DNA from: Kitasatospora herbaricolor
Lineage (GTDB): Bacteria; Actinomycetota; Actinomycetes; Streptomycetales; Streptomycetaceae
Length of the DNA stretch: 64,000 bases
Reading direction: 5' to 3'
Assembly: GCF_030813695.1 (NCBI RefSeq)
Contig: NZ_JAUSVA010000002.1
Coordinates: 7,897,501-7,961,500 of the forward strand
Shown here: positions 24,842 to 33,385 of the stretch, piece by piece
Layout of the letters: each line of letters begins with the position of its first letter
How positions within the stretch are numbered: the first letter of the stretch is position 1
The notes under the pieces: model-generated
Seen by the model: only the letters and a program-made list of their open reading frames with translations
Database searches by the model: none
What the model was told of the DNA's origin: nothing
Made by a program: the position numbers and the translations under genes

Positions 24842-26506
24842 GTGGCACTGCCCGTCACGCAGGAGCGGTCGGCATCCGGGCCCGCGCCCGAGGAGCCCGC
24901 CTCGGCCCCCGCGGCCGGCCGGGGCGCCCGCGCCCTCGCCAAGGTCCGCGCCGGCCTGCCCCGGACGGGCCTGGCCGTCCTGCTCGGCCTGCTGCTCGGC
25001 GCGGCGTTCCCCCCGTACGACCTGTGGCCGCTGTCGATCCTGGCGGTGGCCGGGCTCTCGCTGCTGACCCGCGGCCGGACCGCCCGGCAGGGCGCCTGGA
25101 CGGGCTTCGCCTTCGGCCTGCCGTTCTTCGTGCTGCTGCTGAAGTGGCTGACGGTGATCGGGACGGACGCCATGATCGGCCTGTCGGTGGTCGAGGCGCT
25201 GTTCGTCGCCGCGCTCGGCGCCGGCCTCGCCGTCACCTCCCGGCTGCCCGGCTGGCCGCTCTGGACGGCCTGCCTCTGGGTCACCCAGGAATGGGCCCGC
25301 GACCGGCTCCCGCTCGGCGGGTTCCCCTGGGGCCGGCTGGCCTTCGCCAACACCGCGACGCCCTTCACCCCGCTCGCCGCGCTCGGCGGCGCCCCGCTGG
25401 TGACCTTCGCGGTCGCCCTCTGCGGCGCCCTGCTGGCCTGGGCGGCGCTGCGCCTGCGCGGCCCGCTCAGGTCCCCCCGGGCCGCCGCCCTGGCGGCACT
25501 GGGAGCCGTCGCCGCCGTCCTCGCCGGGTACGCCGTGCCGGTGCCGACCGCGGCCGACGACACCCTCAAGGTCGCCATCATCCAGGGCAACGTGCCCAAC
25601 CCCGGGATGGACTTCCTCGGCCGCCCGATGCAGGTGCTCAACAACCACGCGGAGGCCACCGAGAAGCTGGCCGCCGACATCGCGGCCGGCCGCCGGGAGC
25701 GCCCCGACGTGGTGATCTGGCCGGAGAACGCCTCCGACCTGGACCCGTTCAGCGACCCGCTGGCCTACCGGCGGATCGACCAGGCGGTGAAGGCCGTCGG
25801 CGTCCCCACCCTGATCGGCACCCTGGTCGACGGCCCGGACGCGCAGCACGTCCAGAACGAGGGCATCGTCTGGGACCCGAAGACCGGCCCCGGCGCCTCG
25901 TACACCAAGCAGCACCCGGTGCCGTTCGGCGAGTACGTGCCGTTCCGCGCCGAACTCTCGAAGATCATCACCCGGCTGGACCGGGTCGCCCGCGACTTCT
26001 GGCCCGGTACCTCCACCGGCGTGATGCAGCTCGGCCCGGCCCGGATCGGCGACGTGATCTGCTTCGAGGTCGCCTACGACGAGATCGTCCGCGACACCGT
26101 CAACCAGGGCGCGCGGGTCCTGGTGGTGCAGACCAACAACGCCACCTACGCGCTCAGCGGCCAGCCCGACCAGCAGCTGGCGATGTCCCGCCTGCGCGCC
26201 GTCGAGCACGGCCGGGCCGTGCTGATCGCCGCCACCAGCGGCATCAGCGGCGTGATCGCCCCGGACGGCTCGGTGGTCACCCGCACCGACGAGCTGACCG
26301 CCGCCGAGATCGCCGCGACCGTGCCGCTGCGCGACGGGCGGACGGTGGCCGACCGGCTCGGTGCCGTCCCGGAGTGGACGCTCGCCGTCGCCGGACTGCT
26401 GGCCTGCGGCGCCGCGGTCGGTGCCGGCCTGCGCCGCCGGCGCGGCGGACGGCCCGTCGGCGGAACACCCGCCGGGGACGACACGTTGAACCCGGTGGTG
26501 CCGTAA
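24842..26506 (+). CDS. lnt: Apolipoprotein N-acyltransferase
   Basis: A 554-residue membrane protein with six or more N-terminal helices (about 40-240) and a C-terminal nitrilase domain. The catalytic triad is visible as Glu295 (WPENA), Lys356 (TKQHPVPFGEY) and Cys407 (VICFEVAYDE). It N-acylates the lipid-modified cysteine of lipoproteins at the outer face of the membrane. GTG 24842 is the most likely start, though its ribosome-binding site is weak. FxsA follows 39 bp downstream. Streptomycetes often carry two Lnt paralogues, so this may be one of them. Confidence 0.92.
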   Translation: MALPVTQERSASGPAPEEPASAPAAGRGARALAKVRAGLPRTGLAVLLGLLLGAAFPPYDLWPLSILAVAGLSLLTRGRTARQGAWTGFAFGLPFFVLLLKWLTVIGTDAMIGLSVVEALFVAALGAGLAVTSRLPGWPLWTACLWVTQEWARDRLPLGGFPWGRLAFANTATPFTPLAALGGAPLVTFAVALCGALLAWAALRLRGPLRSPRAAALAALGAVAAVLAGYAVPVPTAADDTLKVAIIQGNVPNPGMDFLGRPMQVLNNHAEATEKLAADIAAGRRERPDVVIWPENASDLDPFSDPLAYRRIDQAVKAVGVPTLIGTLVDGPDAQHVQNEGIVWDPKTGPGASYTKQHPVPFGEYVPFRAELSKIITRLDRVARDFWPGTSTGVMQLGPARIGDVICFEVAYDEIVRDTVNQGARVLVVQTNNATYALSGQPDQQLAMSRLRAVEHGRAVLIAATSGISGVIAPDGSVVTRTDELTAAEIAATVPLRDGRTVADRLGAVPEWTLAVAGLLACGAAVGAGLRRRRGGRPVGGTPAGDDTLNPVVP

Positions 26507-26545
26507 CCGCCCCGGACTCCGCCGGGCGGCGCGGAGCGCACCGCG

Positions 26546-27133
26546 ATGGAGTGGATCCGTACCGTGACCCAGCAAGCTACCCCCGCCCGCCCGGCCCCCC
26601 GGGGCAGAATCCGGCGGGTGCTGCCGCTGCTGATCACCGCCTGGCTGGTCCTGGAGATCTGGCTGCTGGTCCAGGTCGGTTCCGCGATCGGCGGCTTCGC
26701 GGTCGTGCTGCTGCTCCTGGCCGGCGTCCTGCTCGGCGGCTGGCTGATCAAGCGGGCCGGTCTGAAGGCCCTCTCGGCGGCCTTCGAGCAGAGCCGTGAC
26801 CCCAAGCCCCGGCAGGCTCAGACCGGCACCAGCCTGACCGTCCTGGCCGGCCTGCTGCTGATCGTCCCGGGCTTCCTCTCCGATCTGCTGGCCGTGACCC
26901 TGCTGCTGCCGCCCACCCGTGCGCTCTGGCGGGCGGCCGGGCGCAAGGCGGCCGGCGCCGCGCTGCGCCGCTCCCCGCTGGCCGGCACGGATCCGTTCGC
27001 GGACGCCGTGCGGCTCCAGGAGCAGCTGAGGATCCACCGCCCGGACGGCAAGATCGTCCAGGGCGAGGTGGTCGACCCGGCCCAGGGCCCGCGCGGCCCC
27101 GAGACCGGCTACCGCCCGCCGATCACCGGCTGA
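26546..27133 (+). CDS. fxsA: FxsA family membrane protein
   Basis: A 195-residue protein with the FxsA core: a first helix pair (LPLLITAWLVLEIWLLVQV, GGFAVVLLLLAGVLLGGWLI), then GLLLIVPGFLSDLLAVTLLLPPTR. The C-terminal third is soluble. FxsA in E. coli relieves phage exclusion when overproduced; its normal role is unknown. ATG 26546 has GGAG nine bases upstream; GTG 26564 is an alternative. It probably shares a transcript with lnt and ends at a bidirectional terminator. Confidence 0.85.
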   Translation: MEWIRTVTQQATPARPAPRGRIRRVLPLLITAWLVLEIWLLVQVGSAIGGFAVVLLLLAGVLLGGWLIKRAGLKALSAAFEQSRDPKPRQAQTGTSLTVLAGLLLIVPGFLSDLLAVTLLLPPTRALWRAAGRKAAGAALRRSPLAGTDPFADAVRLQEQLRIHRPDGKIVQGEVVDPAQGPRGPETGYRPPITG

Positions 27134-27336
27134 ACCGCCGGTGGGCACCCGTCCGGCCCGCCGGACGCCGGCCGGGATCTGAGCGCACCGCCGTTCCTGA
27201 GCTGCACAGCCCGTTCCCCGTGGGGGCGACCCGCCGCACACCGGGCCGGCCGCCCCCACGGGCAGGCCGGGGGAGCGGGGGAGGCGTCCCGGACGGACGG
27301 ACGCCGGGAGAAGGGCGACCCGGCTGCGGACACACG

Positions 27337-27367
27337 AAAGGGACCCTGAACAATTCAGGGTCCCTTT
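27337..27367. terminator. Bidirectional intrinsic terminator between fxsA and rbpA
   Basis: A perfect 14-bp stem, AAAGGGACCCTGAA (27337-27350) and TTCAGGGTCCCTTT (27354-27367), with a three-base loop and A/T runs on both sides, so it works in either direction. It is the most classical intrinsic terminator in the window. Confidence 0.93.
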
Positions 27368-27399
27368 TCGACTGCCTCCCGCTGGGGGCGGGAGCGAGG

Positions 27400-27774
27400 T
27401 CAGGCGCTCTTGCGGGTGTCGCGCGGGTGCACCGCGAGATTCATCCCACCGGAGCGGAGCACGGCCAGCCGCTCGGCCAGCACCTCCTCCAACTCCTCGC
27501 GCGTCCGGCGCTCCATCAACATGTCCCAATGGGTACGCGTGGGCTTGGTCTTCTTCTCCTCCGGCTCGTCGCCGTCGAGAAGTACTGCTTCCTGGCCGCA
27601 GAAACGGCATTCCCAGGCCGAGGGAATCTCCGCTTCCACGGAGAAGGGAACCTCGAATCGGTGTCCGTTCTGACATGCATACTCGACAGTCTGGCGCGGA
27701 GCCAGATCGATACCGCGGTCGGTCTCGTAGCTAGTGGCCCCGAGTCGCGTGCCGCGAAGAGCTCGCTCGCTCAT
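27400..27774 (-). CDS. rbpA: RNA polymerase-binding protein RbpA
   Basis: A 124-residue actinobacterial RNA polymerase regulator. The zinc-site residues fall where expected: Cys34, His38, Cys56 and Cys59 (CQNGH and CRFCG). The C-terminal sigma-interaction region contains THWDMLMERRTREELEEVL. RbpA binds the principal sigma factor and stabilises open complexes. ATG 27774 follows GGGAGG. A consensus sigma-R promoter lies about 65 bp upstream, which agrees with known thiol-stress control of rbpA in Streptomyces. Confidence 0.97.
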   Translation of the reverse strand: MSERALRGTRLGATSYETDRGIDLAPRQTVEYACQNGHRFEVPFSVEAEIPSAWECRFCGQEAVLLDGDEPEEKKTKPTRTHWDMLMERRTREELEEVLAERLAVLRSGGMNLAVHPRDTRKSA

Positions 27775-27839
27775 GAATCGTGCCTCCCGGGCTTATGGCC
27801 CACAGGACTAGTTGGTCGCTGTTCTTCGTCAGTTCGGTC

Positions 27840-27865
27840 AACGCCCGGCTGTCGACGAAGATTCC
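27840..27865 (-). promoter_or_regulatory. Sigma-R (SigR) promoter of rbpA
   Basis: On the minus strand, GGAAT (27865-27861) and GTT (27842-27840) are separated by exactly 18 bases, the full SigR consensus. The transcript would start about 60 bp before the rbpA ATG. Confidence 0.85.
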
Positions 27866-28016
27866 CGTCCGGGGACATGCGTCGTTTGGCGTGCCGCCCC
27901 TGTTTGTACCCATCGGCGCCCGATTTGTCACATCTGGCCGGTGATATCACCCTAGGTGTCACTAATTTCACAACTGGTGATCAGTTCGGGTTTCAACCAT
28001 GAGCGTAGCGGTTCGT

Positions 28017-28106
28017 GGCTTTCCCGGTGCGGCCGGGCCCCGGCGGCGGCCCGCGCCGCCGTCGGGGACGGGGCCGGTCCGGCTGCCCGGCCGCACCGGG
28101 AAAGCC
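28017..28106 (-). terminator. 21-bp inverted repeat with structured loop after sffA
   Basis: Perfect 21-base arms at 28017-28037 and 28086-28106 (outer bases GGCTTTCCC and GGGAAAGCC) enclose 48 bases that contain a further CGGCGGCG/CGCCGCCG stem. It starts nine bases after the sffA stop, so it should end that operon. Confidence 0.75.
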
Positions 28107-28114
28107 GGCCGGGT

Positions 28115-29758
28115 TCACCAGACCGGGCGCGGCCGCACCGGCGTGTGCTCCTTGCCCAGCTCCACCGGACGTTCGGCGCGGACCTCCTGCGCCTGGTCCT
28201 CCGGGCCGCCCGCGGGCTGCTCGCCGGCCCGCCGCAGCGGCTCGGCCGGGGGTGCGGTCGGCGCCGCCGCCTCGGTCCGGGTGTCCCGGTGCGGCAGCAG
28301 TGCGATCACCGCGTCGCGCAGCTGGGCGGGGGCCTCGTCGTCCAGCGGGTCCACGGTGGCCGGCACCTGCAGCCGGACGGGCGCGGCGGTGCCGATCCGG
28401 GCGTAGCCGCGACCGGCGGGGGCGTGCGCGGCCGGCACGATGTCGAGCGGGGCGCCGAGCGCGGCGTGCCCCTCCTCGGGGGTGGTGGGGCCGAGCACCA
28501 CCCGGGCCCGTGTGGTGGCGCGCAGGGTGGGGGTGATCCGGTCGCGGGCCTCGATGTCGTCCGCGATCACCACGGTCACCCGGGCCGCGCGGCCGTGCCG
28601 CAGCGGGGTCTCCAGCAGGTCCTGCGGGTCGGGGCGGCCCTCGGCGTGCGCCAGCTCGCTCAGCTCCGTCGGGTGGTCGAGCAGCAGCCACAGCGGCCGG
28701 GTGACGTCCTCCGGCGGGGTGGTGCCGGCGTGCCGGGCGGCGTTCAGCGCGGTCAGCCGGCGGGCGGTCTCCTGGGCCGCCCACTCCAGCGCGGCCAGCG
28801 TGCCGTGCAGACTGGTCTCCACGGTGTGCACACCGGGCCGGTTCACCAGGCAGGCGTGCTCGCCGGTGCCGGCGCCGTCGATCAGCACCAGGTCGGCGAA
28901 GGGCAGAGCTTGCAGGGCGATCGAGCGGATCAGGGTGGAGGTGCCGTGCCCGGTGGCGCCGAGCGCCAGCAGGTGCGGTTCGGAGGAGCGCGGGCCGGTG
29001 CGCCAGATCACCGGCGGCTGCTGGGCGCTCACCCCCGCCTGGGTCACCGGGATCATCCGCCGGCTGCCGGCCTCGTCGGTGAAGCCGAGCACGATCTCGC
29101 CCGGCGCGGTCACGAAGCGCTGGGCGGCGATGTCGGTGGCCAGCGGCGCGAGCGCGCTCACCCGCAGCCGGTTGGACTCCTCGTCCCAGTCGAAGCGGTA
29201 CTCGCGGGCCCGGCCCGCCTTGCCCTGGACGACCTGTTCGATCCGGGCCCGGGCGGCCGGCTCGGTGTCGGTGAAGTACGCCGGGTAGGCGAGCTCCAGC
29301 TCGGTCAGCCGGCCGTCGCCGTCGAACTCCCAGGAGCCGAAGGCCGTCCGGAACCCGTTCTCGTTGCCGTAGAGCGGGCTCAGGTCGTCGGGCGAGGCCA
29401 GGTACGGGGTGAGTGCCGCGTACAGCGCGGTCAGCTTGACCTCGGCGACGTCCGGCTCCGGCGGGGCGGGCGGCGCCTTGGGGCCCCGGCCGACCCAGGC
29501 GGCGCTGGCCATCAGGCCGACCAGGGTGAACAGCGGTCCGTGCGGCAGCAGGAAGATGCCGAGCACCATCGCCGCGCAGAGGAAGAGCGTCGGCCCCCGC
29601 CGGTCCTTGGGGGTGGCCTGCCAGCGGCCCTTCGCCCACTCGGCGTGGCGCCTGAGCCCACGGCCGATGAGGGTGATCGGCGCGAACATGTCTGCGGCGT
29701 GGTCGCCGGCCGTGCGGGCGAGGGTGCGGCCCTTGCTGAGGTGGCGGTTCAGGGACAT
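28115..29758 (-). CDS. sffA: SffA, septum-associated FtsK/SpoIIIE-like protein
   Basis: A 547-residue protein with two membrane helices (about 58-90) and an FtsK/SpoIIIE-like ATPase core. The Walker A position reads GATGHGTS (267-274), so the usual Lys is Thr273; the Walker B-like segment is LWLLLDH near 356-362. A smeA gene lies directly upstream, matching the smeA-sffA operon of S. coelicolor, in which the small membrane protein recruits SffA to sporulation septa. ATG 29758 starts the protein as MSLNRHLSKG. The lost lysine raises the question of whether it hydrolyses ATP. The last 70 residues are Pro/Glu-rich. Confidence 0.85.
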   Translation of the reverse strand: MSLNRHLSKGRTLARTAGDHAADMFAPITLIGRGLRRHAEWAKGRWQATPKDRRGPTLFLCAAMVLGIFLLPHGPLFTLVGLMASAAWVGRGPKAPPAPPEPDVAEVKLTALYAALTPYLASPDDLSPLYGNENGFRTAFGSWEFDGDGRLTELELAYPAYFTDTEPAARARIEQVVQGKAGRAREYRFDWDEESNRLRVSALAPLATDIAAQRFVTAPGEIVLGFTDEAGSRRMIPVTQAGVSAQQPPVIWRTGPRSSEPHLLALGATGHGTSTLIRSIALQALPFADLVLIDGAGTGEHACLVNRPGVHTVETSLHGTLAALEWAAQETARRLTALNAARHAGTTPPEDVTRPLWLLLDHPTELSELAHAEGRPDPQDLLETPLRHGRAARVTVVIADDIEARDRITPTLRATTRARVVLGPTTPEEGHAALGAPLDIVPAAHAPAGRGYARIGTAAPVRLQVPATVDPLDDEAPAQLRDAVIALLPHRDTRTEAAAPTAPPAEPLRRAGEQPAGGPEDQAQEVRAERPVELGKEHTPVRPRPVW

Positions 29759-29951
29759 TCCTGGGACTCCCCGGGCGAGTGGGACGGGTCGATGGGGGCG
29801 GGTCGATGGAGGCGGGGCTGGAGGGGGCGGGCTGGTGCCGGCCGGCGCGTACCTGGGCGGCGGTGCGCCCCGGCGGCCCGGCCGGCGGCCGAACGGGCAG
29901 GCCCGGGGCGGTGGGATCCGCGCCCGGGCCTGTGTGCGGGGGAGTGGCGGC

Positions 29952-30146
29952 TCAGAACTTGATGCCGCCGAGCAGACCGGCCAGGCTCGCGCCGCCTGCC
30001 GTGATGCTCGGAGCGATGGACGAGCCCGCCACGTAGAAGCCGAGGAGGGCGCAGACCACGGCATGGGAGATCTTCAGACCGTCCCGGCGGAAGAAGAGAA
30101 AGGCGATGGTGCCGAACAGGACGATGCCTGAAATGGAGAGGATCAC
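29952..30146 (-). CDS. smeA: SmeA, small sporulation membrane protein
   Basis: A 64-residue protein with two hydrophobic segments (MILSISGIVLFGTIAFLFF and a second from about residue 27 to 45) joined by the basic turn RRDGLK, and a Gly/Ala/Ser-rich tail. Size, layout and position before an FtsK-like gene match SmeA, which targets SffA to division septa in aerial hyphae. The start at 30146 is preceded by GAGGAG. Expression in S. coelicolor depends on whi genes; a GACAC motif upstream agrees. 193 bp separate it from sffA. Confidence 0.85.
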   Translation of the reverse strand: MILSISGIVLFGTIAFLFFRRDGLKISHAVVCALLGFYVAGSSIAPSITAGGASLAGLLGGIKF

Positions 30147-30530
30147 GCGTCTGCTCCTCGGGGAGGGGTGACAGGGACAGTGTCACGGAAAGTGCCCTAA
30201 TCGTGACAAAAAGTAATAGATGATGGAACGGCGCAAATGGGTGGTTCGATTCGGGAAATTCGCTGACGGGTGTATGCGAACCGCGCGGTCGGGGCCGCTC
30301 AAGGGCTCCGTTCCGCCGTCCCGAGGCATTCCCGGCCCGCCGCCCCCGGGGTGCCGCCGGCGGGTGGAAGTTCGCCCGAACGGACGCGTAACCGACAGAT
30401 CGACGTGTCGACATGTCGCGCGGACGCGCACGGTGTGCTCCACATACCGGACAACTGCTGGATCGCCGGTACGCCGGGCCGCTACCGTGCCGTACGTCAC
30501 GTCATCCCGATCCCGCCGAAAGGTCCCCTC
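30147..30530. other. Divergent control region of smeA and the ankyrin gene
   Basis: 384 bp without a gene. It holds TGTCACG/CGTGACA inverted arms (30181-30208) next to smeA, GACAC words on the minus strand, and an 18-bp imperfect palindrome at 30401-30418. The stretch 30190-30260 is clearly less GC-rich than its surroundings. Confidence 0.6.
30180..30208 (-). promoter_or_regulatory. Inverted repeat with GACAC (WhiA-type) motif upstream of smeA
   Basis: TGTCACG (30181-30187) and CGTGACA (30202-30208) are perfect inverted arms 14 bases apart. The minus strand reads GTGACAC here, containing GACAC, the core recognised by WhiA. It lies about 35-60 bp before the smeA start. Binding is inferred. 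Confidence 0.5.
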
Positions 30531-30965
30531 ATGGCCGACTCCGCCGAATCCACCGGTCCCGCCGACCCCGCCGCGCCGCAGGGCGCCGACGCCGACGTGA
30601 TCGAGCTGGCCGGCCGGCTCTTCGACGCCGCCCGCACCGGCGACTCGGCCACCCTCGCCGCGTACGTCGACGCCGGCGCCCCCGCCAACCTCTCCAACGA
30701 CCGCGGCGACACCCTGCTGATGCTGGCCGCCTACCACGGCCACGCCGACGCGGTGCGGACCCTGCTGGAGCGCGGCGCGGACCCCGACCGGGCCAACGAC
30801 CGCGGCCAGACGCCGCTGGCCGGCGCCGTCTTCAAGGGCGCCGACGAGGTGCTCACCGCCCTGCTGGCCGGCGGTGCCGACCCCGGGGCCGGCACCCCGT
30901 CCGCCGTCGACACCGCCCGGATGTTCGGCAAGGACGACCTGGTCGCCCGCTTCACCGCGCGCTGA
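30531..30965 (+). CDS. Ankyrin-repeat protein
   Basis: A 144-residue soluble protein with an acidic N-terminus and two to three ankyrin repeats, seen as AYVDAGAPANLSNDRGDTLLMLAAYHGH (in parts) and LLERGADPDRANDRGQTPLAGAVFKG, closing with ALLAGGADP. Ankyrin repeats mediate protein contacts; in Streptomyces small ANK proteins often accompany catalases or remain unassigned. ATG 30531 follows GAAAGG. A GC stem-loop follows the stop. Confidence 0.88.
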   Translation: MADSAESTGPADPAAPQGADADVIELAGRLFDAARTGDSATLAAYVDAGAPANLSNDRGDTLLMLAAYHGHADAVRTLLERGADPDRANDRGQTPLAGAVFKGADEVLTALLAGGADPGAGTPSAVDTARMFGKDDLVARFTAR

Positions 30966-30980
30966 CCCGGCCACCGCGTC

Positions 30981-31004
30981 GGGCCCGGGGGACCGCCCGG
31001 GCCC
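30981..31004 (+). terminator. Hairpin after the ankyrin gene
   Basis: GGGCCCGGG (30981-30989) and CCCGGGCCC (30996-31004) form a nine-base perfect stem 15 bp after the stop. Confidence 0.55.
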
Positions 31005-31075
31005 GGGCCGCCGCCGGCACGGCCGGGCCGACCCGCTCCCGGGCCCCGGGCGGGCCCCACGTAGGCTGGACGACC

Positions 31076-31591
31076 ATGGAGAGCACCACGCAGAGCGCCG
31101 TCGAGATCCGCGTCACCGGCTACGGGCACCCCGACGCGCAGCGCCTTTCGGCGGAGGTCCAGGAGGAGTACGTCCGCCGCTACGGCGAGGGCGACCTCAC
31201 CGAGATGCACCCGGACCACTTCGATCCGCCCGCCGGCCTCTTCCTGATCGGTTACCTGGACGGCGAGCCGGTCGCCTCCGGCGGCTGGCGCGCCAAGAAG
31301 GCCGGCCCGCACGGCCTGCGGGACGGCGACGCCGAACTCAAGCGGATGTTCGTGGCACCGGCCGCCCGCGGCCGGGGCCTGGCCCGGGCGCTGCTGCGCC
31401 GGCTGGAGGAGACCGCCGCCGAGGCCGGCCACACCCGGGTGGTGCTGGAGACCGGCACCCTGCAGCCCGAGGCCATCGCCCTGTACGCCTCCGAGGGGTA
31501 CGCCGACATCCAGAAGTTCGGCCTCTACCGCGAGCACCCGCAGAGCGTCTGCATGGGCAAGGAGCTTCCCCCCGCCGCACCGCGCGGCTGA
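31076..31591 (+). CDS. GNAT-family N-acetyltransferase
   Basis: A 171-residue GNAT protein. Motif A is LKRMFVAPAARGRGLARALLRRL, with the acetyl-CoA-binding R-G-R-G-L-A loop near residues 100-105; ETGTLQPEAIALYASEGY is motif B. It should transfer an acyl group from CoA to an amine; substrate unknown. ATG 31076 starts a clean N-terminus with the usual coding bias; the frame continues upstream only as a shadow of the ankyrin gene. A beta-lactamase-like gene follows after 96 bp. Confidence 0.88.
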   Translation: MESTTQSAVEIRVTGYGHPDAQRLSAEVQEEYVRRYGEGDLTEMHPDHFDPPAGLFLIGYLDGEPVASGGWRAKKAGPHGLRDGDAELKRMFVAPAARGRGLARALLRRLEETAAEAGHTRVVLETGTLQPEAIALYASEGYADIQKFGLYREHPQSVCMGKELPPAAPRG

Positions 31592-31687
31592 GTCCCCGCC
31601 GCGCCGGTGCCCGGCCCGACCCGTCCGAGGCGGTCGCCGGGCCACCCCGCTGGGTAGGCTCCCGCCGACGGCGACGGAGGCGGGGGC

Positions 31688-32707
31688 ATGACCAGCAGCA
31701 GCGGGCCACTGGTGGCACTGGTGACCGACGGCCTCCGGGAGGTCGGCACCGGCGCGGTCTGGGCGGTGGGCGACGCGGCCGGGGTGCGCCACGAGGGCCG
31801 GCACGGTCCGCTGGGGCGCCGCCCGGGCGGGCCGGGGATGGCCCGGGACACCCTGTTCGACCTGGCCAGCCTGACCAAGATCGTCGCCCTCTGGCCCTGC
31901 GCCGGCGCCCTCCGGACGGCCGGGCGGCTCCCGCTGGACGACCCGCTCGGCAGTTACTGGACCGAGGTGGCCGGCCTCCCCGTCGGCGACCTCACCGCCC
32001 GCCGGCTGCTGACCCACACCGCCGGCCTGCCGCCGCGGACCAACTTCGCCCGGCTCTACGGCACCGACCCGGCGGCCGTCCGGGCCGGGGTGCTGGCCGC
32101 GCCGCTGCACCGCCCGCCCGGGCTGGCCGTGGAGTACACCGACCGGGCCGCGATCATCCTCGGGTACCTGGTCGAGGCCCTCGGCGGCGCCCCGCTGGCC
32201 CGGCTCGCGGCCGAGCAGGTGTGGCGGCCCCTCGGCATGACCGACACCGCCTTCGGACCGCTCGGCCCCGTCGAGCGTGCCCGCACCGCGCCCACCGAGT
32301 TCGACCCGGCCACCGGCGACTACCTCACCGGCGTGGTGCACGACCCGTCGGCCCGGCTGCTGGGCGGTGTCTGCGGCAGCGCCGGCGCCTTCTCCACCGC
32401 CCACGACCTGGGGCTCTTCCTGACCTCCCTGCTCGGCCCCGGCCCCGCGGCGGGCTGGGTCGCCGAATCCCTGCGCGAGCAGACCGGCGGGCTGACGCCG
32501 GCCCGCGGGCTCTCCTGGCTCTGCGCCCCCGGGACGGACCCCTCGGCGGGGACCTTCGTCCACTACGGCTTCACCGGCACCGCGATGTGGCTCAACCGCC
32601 GGCAGGGGCGGTGGGCCGTGCTGCTCACCAACAAGGTCCACCTCAACCGCGAACTGCAGCCGCTCACCGACCTGCGGAACGCCTTCCGCCGCGAGGTCTT
32701 CGGCTGA
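31688..32707 (+). CDS. Beta-lactamase-related serine hydrolase
   Basis: A 339-residue protein of the class C beta-lactamase/DD-peptidase-like family. It has SLTK at 61-64 (nucleophile Ser61), YTD at 150-152 in place of YxN, and HYGFTG near the C-terminus as the KTG counterpart. There is no signal peptide, so it is likely cytoplasmic and may be an esterase rather than a penicillin-binding enzyme. ATG 31688 follows GGAGG. It converges with the SHOCT gene across tandem hairpins. Confidence 0.87.
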   Translation: MTSSSGPLVALVTDGLREVGTGAVWAVGDAAGVRHEGRHGPLGRRPGGPGMARDTLFDLASLTKIVALWPCAGALRTAGRLPLDDPLGSYWTEVAGLPVGDLTARRLLTHTAGLPPRTNFARLYGTDPAAVRAGVLAAPLHRPPGLAVEYTDRAAIILGYLVEALGGAPLARLAAEQVWRPLGMTDTAFGPLGPVERARTAPTEFDPATGDYLTGVVHDPSARLLGGVCGSAGAFSTAHDLGLFLTSLLGPGPAAGWVAESLREQTGGLTPARGLSWLCAPGTDPSAGTFVHYGFTGTAMWLNRRQGRWAVLLTNKVHLNRELQPLTDLRNAFRREVFG

Positions 32708-32723
32708 GCCGGGGCCGCGGGCC

Positions 32724-32775
32724 GGCCGCCCCGGGGCGGCCGACCGCCGCCGCACCCGGGGGCACGGCGGCGGTC
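32724..32775. terminator. Tandem hairpins between convergent genes
   Basis: Two adjacent stems: GGCCGCC-CCGG-GGCGGCC (32724-32741) and GACCGCCGCCG / CGGCGGCGGTC (32742-32752 with 32765-32775). Confidence 0.65.
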
Positions 32776-32797
32776 CAGGGCCCAGCGGCAGGCGGCG

Positions 32798-33202
32798 TCA
32801 GGCGAGCACCTTGGCCTTGGCCTTCTCGTACTCCGCCTCGTTGATGGCGCCGCTGCTCTTCAGCTCGGCGAGCTTGGCCAGCTCGTCCGCATGGCTCCGG
32901 GCCGGGCCGCCACCGCCCTCGGCCGCGGTCTTCTGGACGTAGGAGCGGAAGTCCCGTTCGGCGTCCGCCCGCATCTGCATCTCGCGCTCGCCCATGCCCT
33001 TGCCGCGGACGATCAGATAGACCAGTACGCCCAGGAACGGCAGCAGGATCACGAAGATGGCCCAGCCGGCCTTGCCCCAGCCGCCGACCGAGTCGTCCCG
33101 GAAGAGGTCACCGAAGATCCGGAAGAGCAGGAAGAACCAGAGGATCCAGAGGAACAGCCACATCATGGTCCAGAAGATGTTGAGCAGCGGATAGTCGTCC
33201 AT
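32798..33202 (-). CDS. Membrane protein with PLDc_N-like helices and SHOCT domain
   Basis: A 134-residue protein. It starts with two helices (about 8-28, Trp/Phe-rich, and 41-60), the layout often called PLD N-terminal-like. A short charged linker follows, then a C-terminal SHOCT motif (about 106-133: ELAKLAELKSSGAINEAEYE in the classical pattern). SHOCT domains are small oligomerisation units attached to membrane proteins. ATG 33202 follows GGAGG. Function unknown; this is a common actinobacterial gene. Confidence 0.87.
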   Translation of the reverse strand: MDDYPLLNIFWTMMWLFLWILWFFLLFRIFGDLFRDDSVGGWGKAGWAIFVILLPFLGVLVYLIVRGKGMGEREMQMRADAERDFRSYVQKTAAEGGGGPARSHADELAKLAELKSSGAINEAEYEKAKAKVLA

Positions 33203-33385
33203 GGTGCCTCCTGCCTGGGCGGCCGCCCCCGGAACGGGCACGGCCGGTGAAGGGCCCCTCGCTGCTCCTGCGAGCGCATCGGAGGGACCGCCCTCGCGTT
33301 CCACTGTGCTCCCGACGGGCCCGGCGGCACCTCGCGGCCTGGGCCGACCGGGTGAACACGGCGCCGCCGCCGTCCGGGCCGGCGG

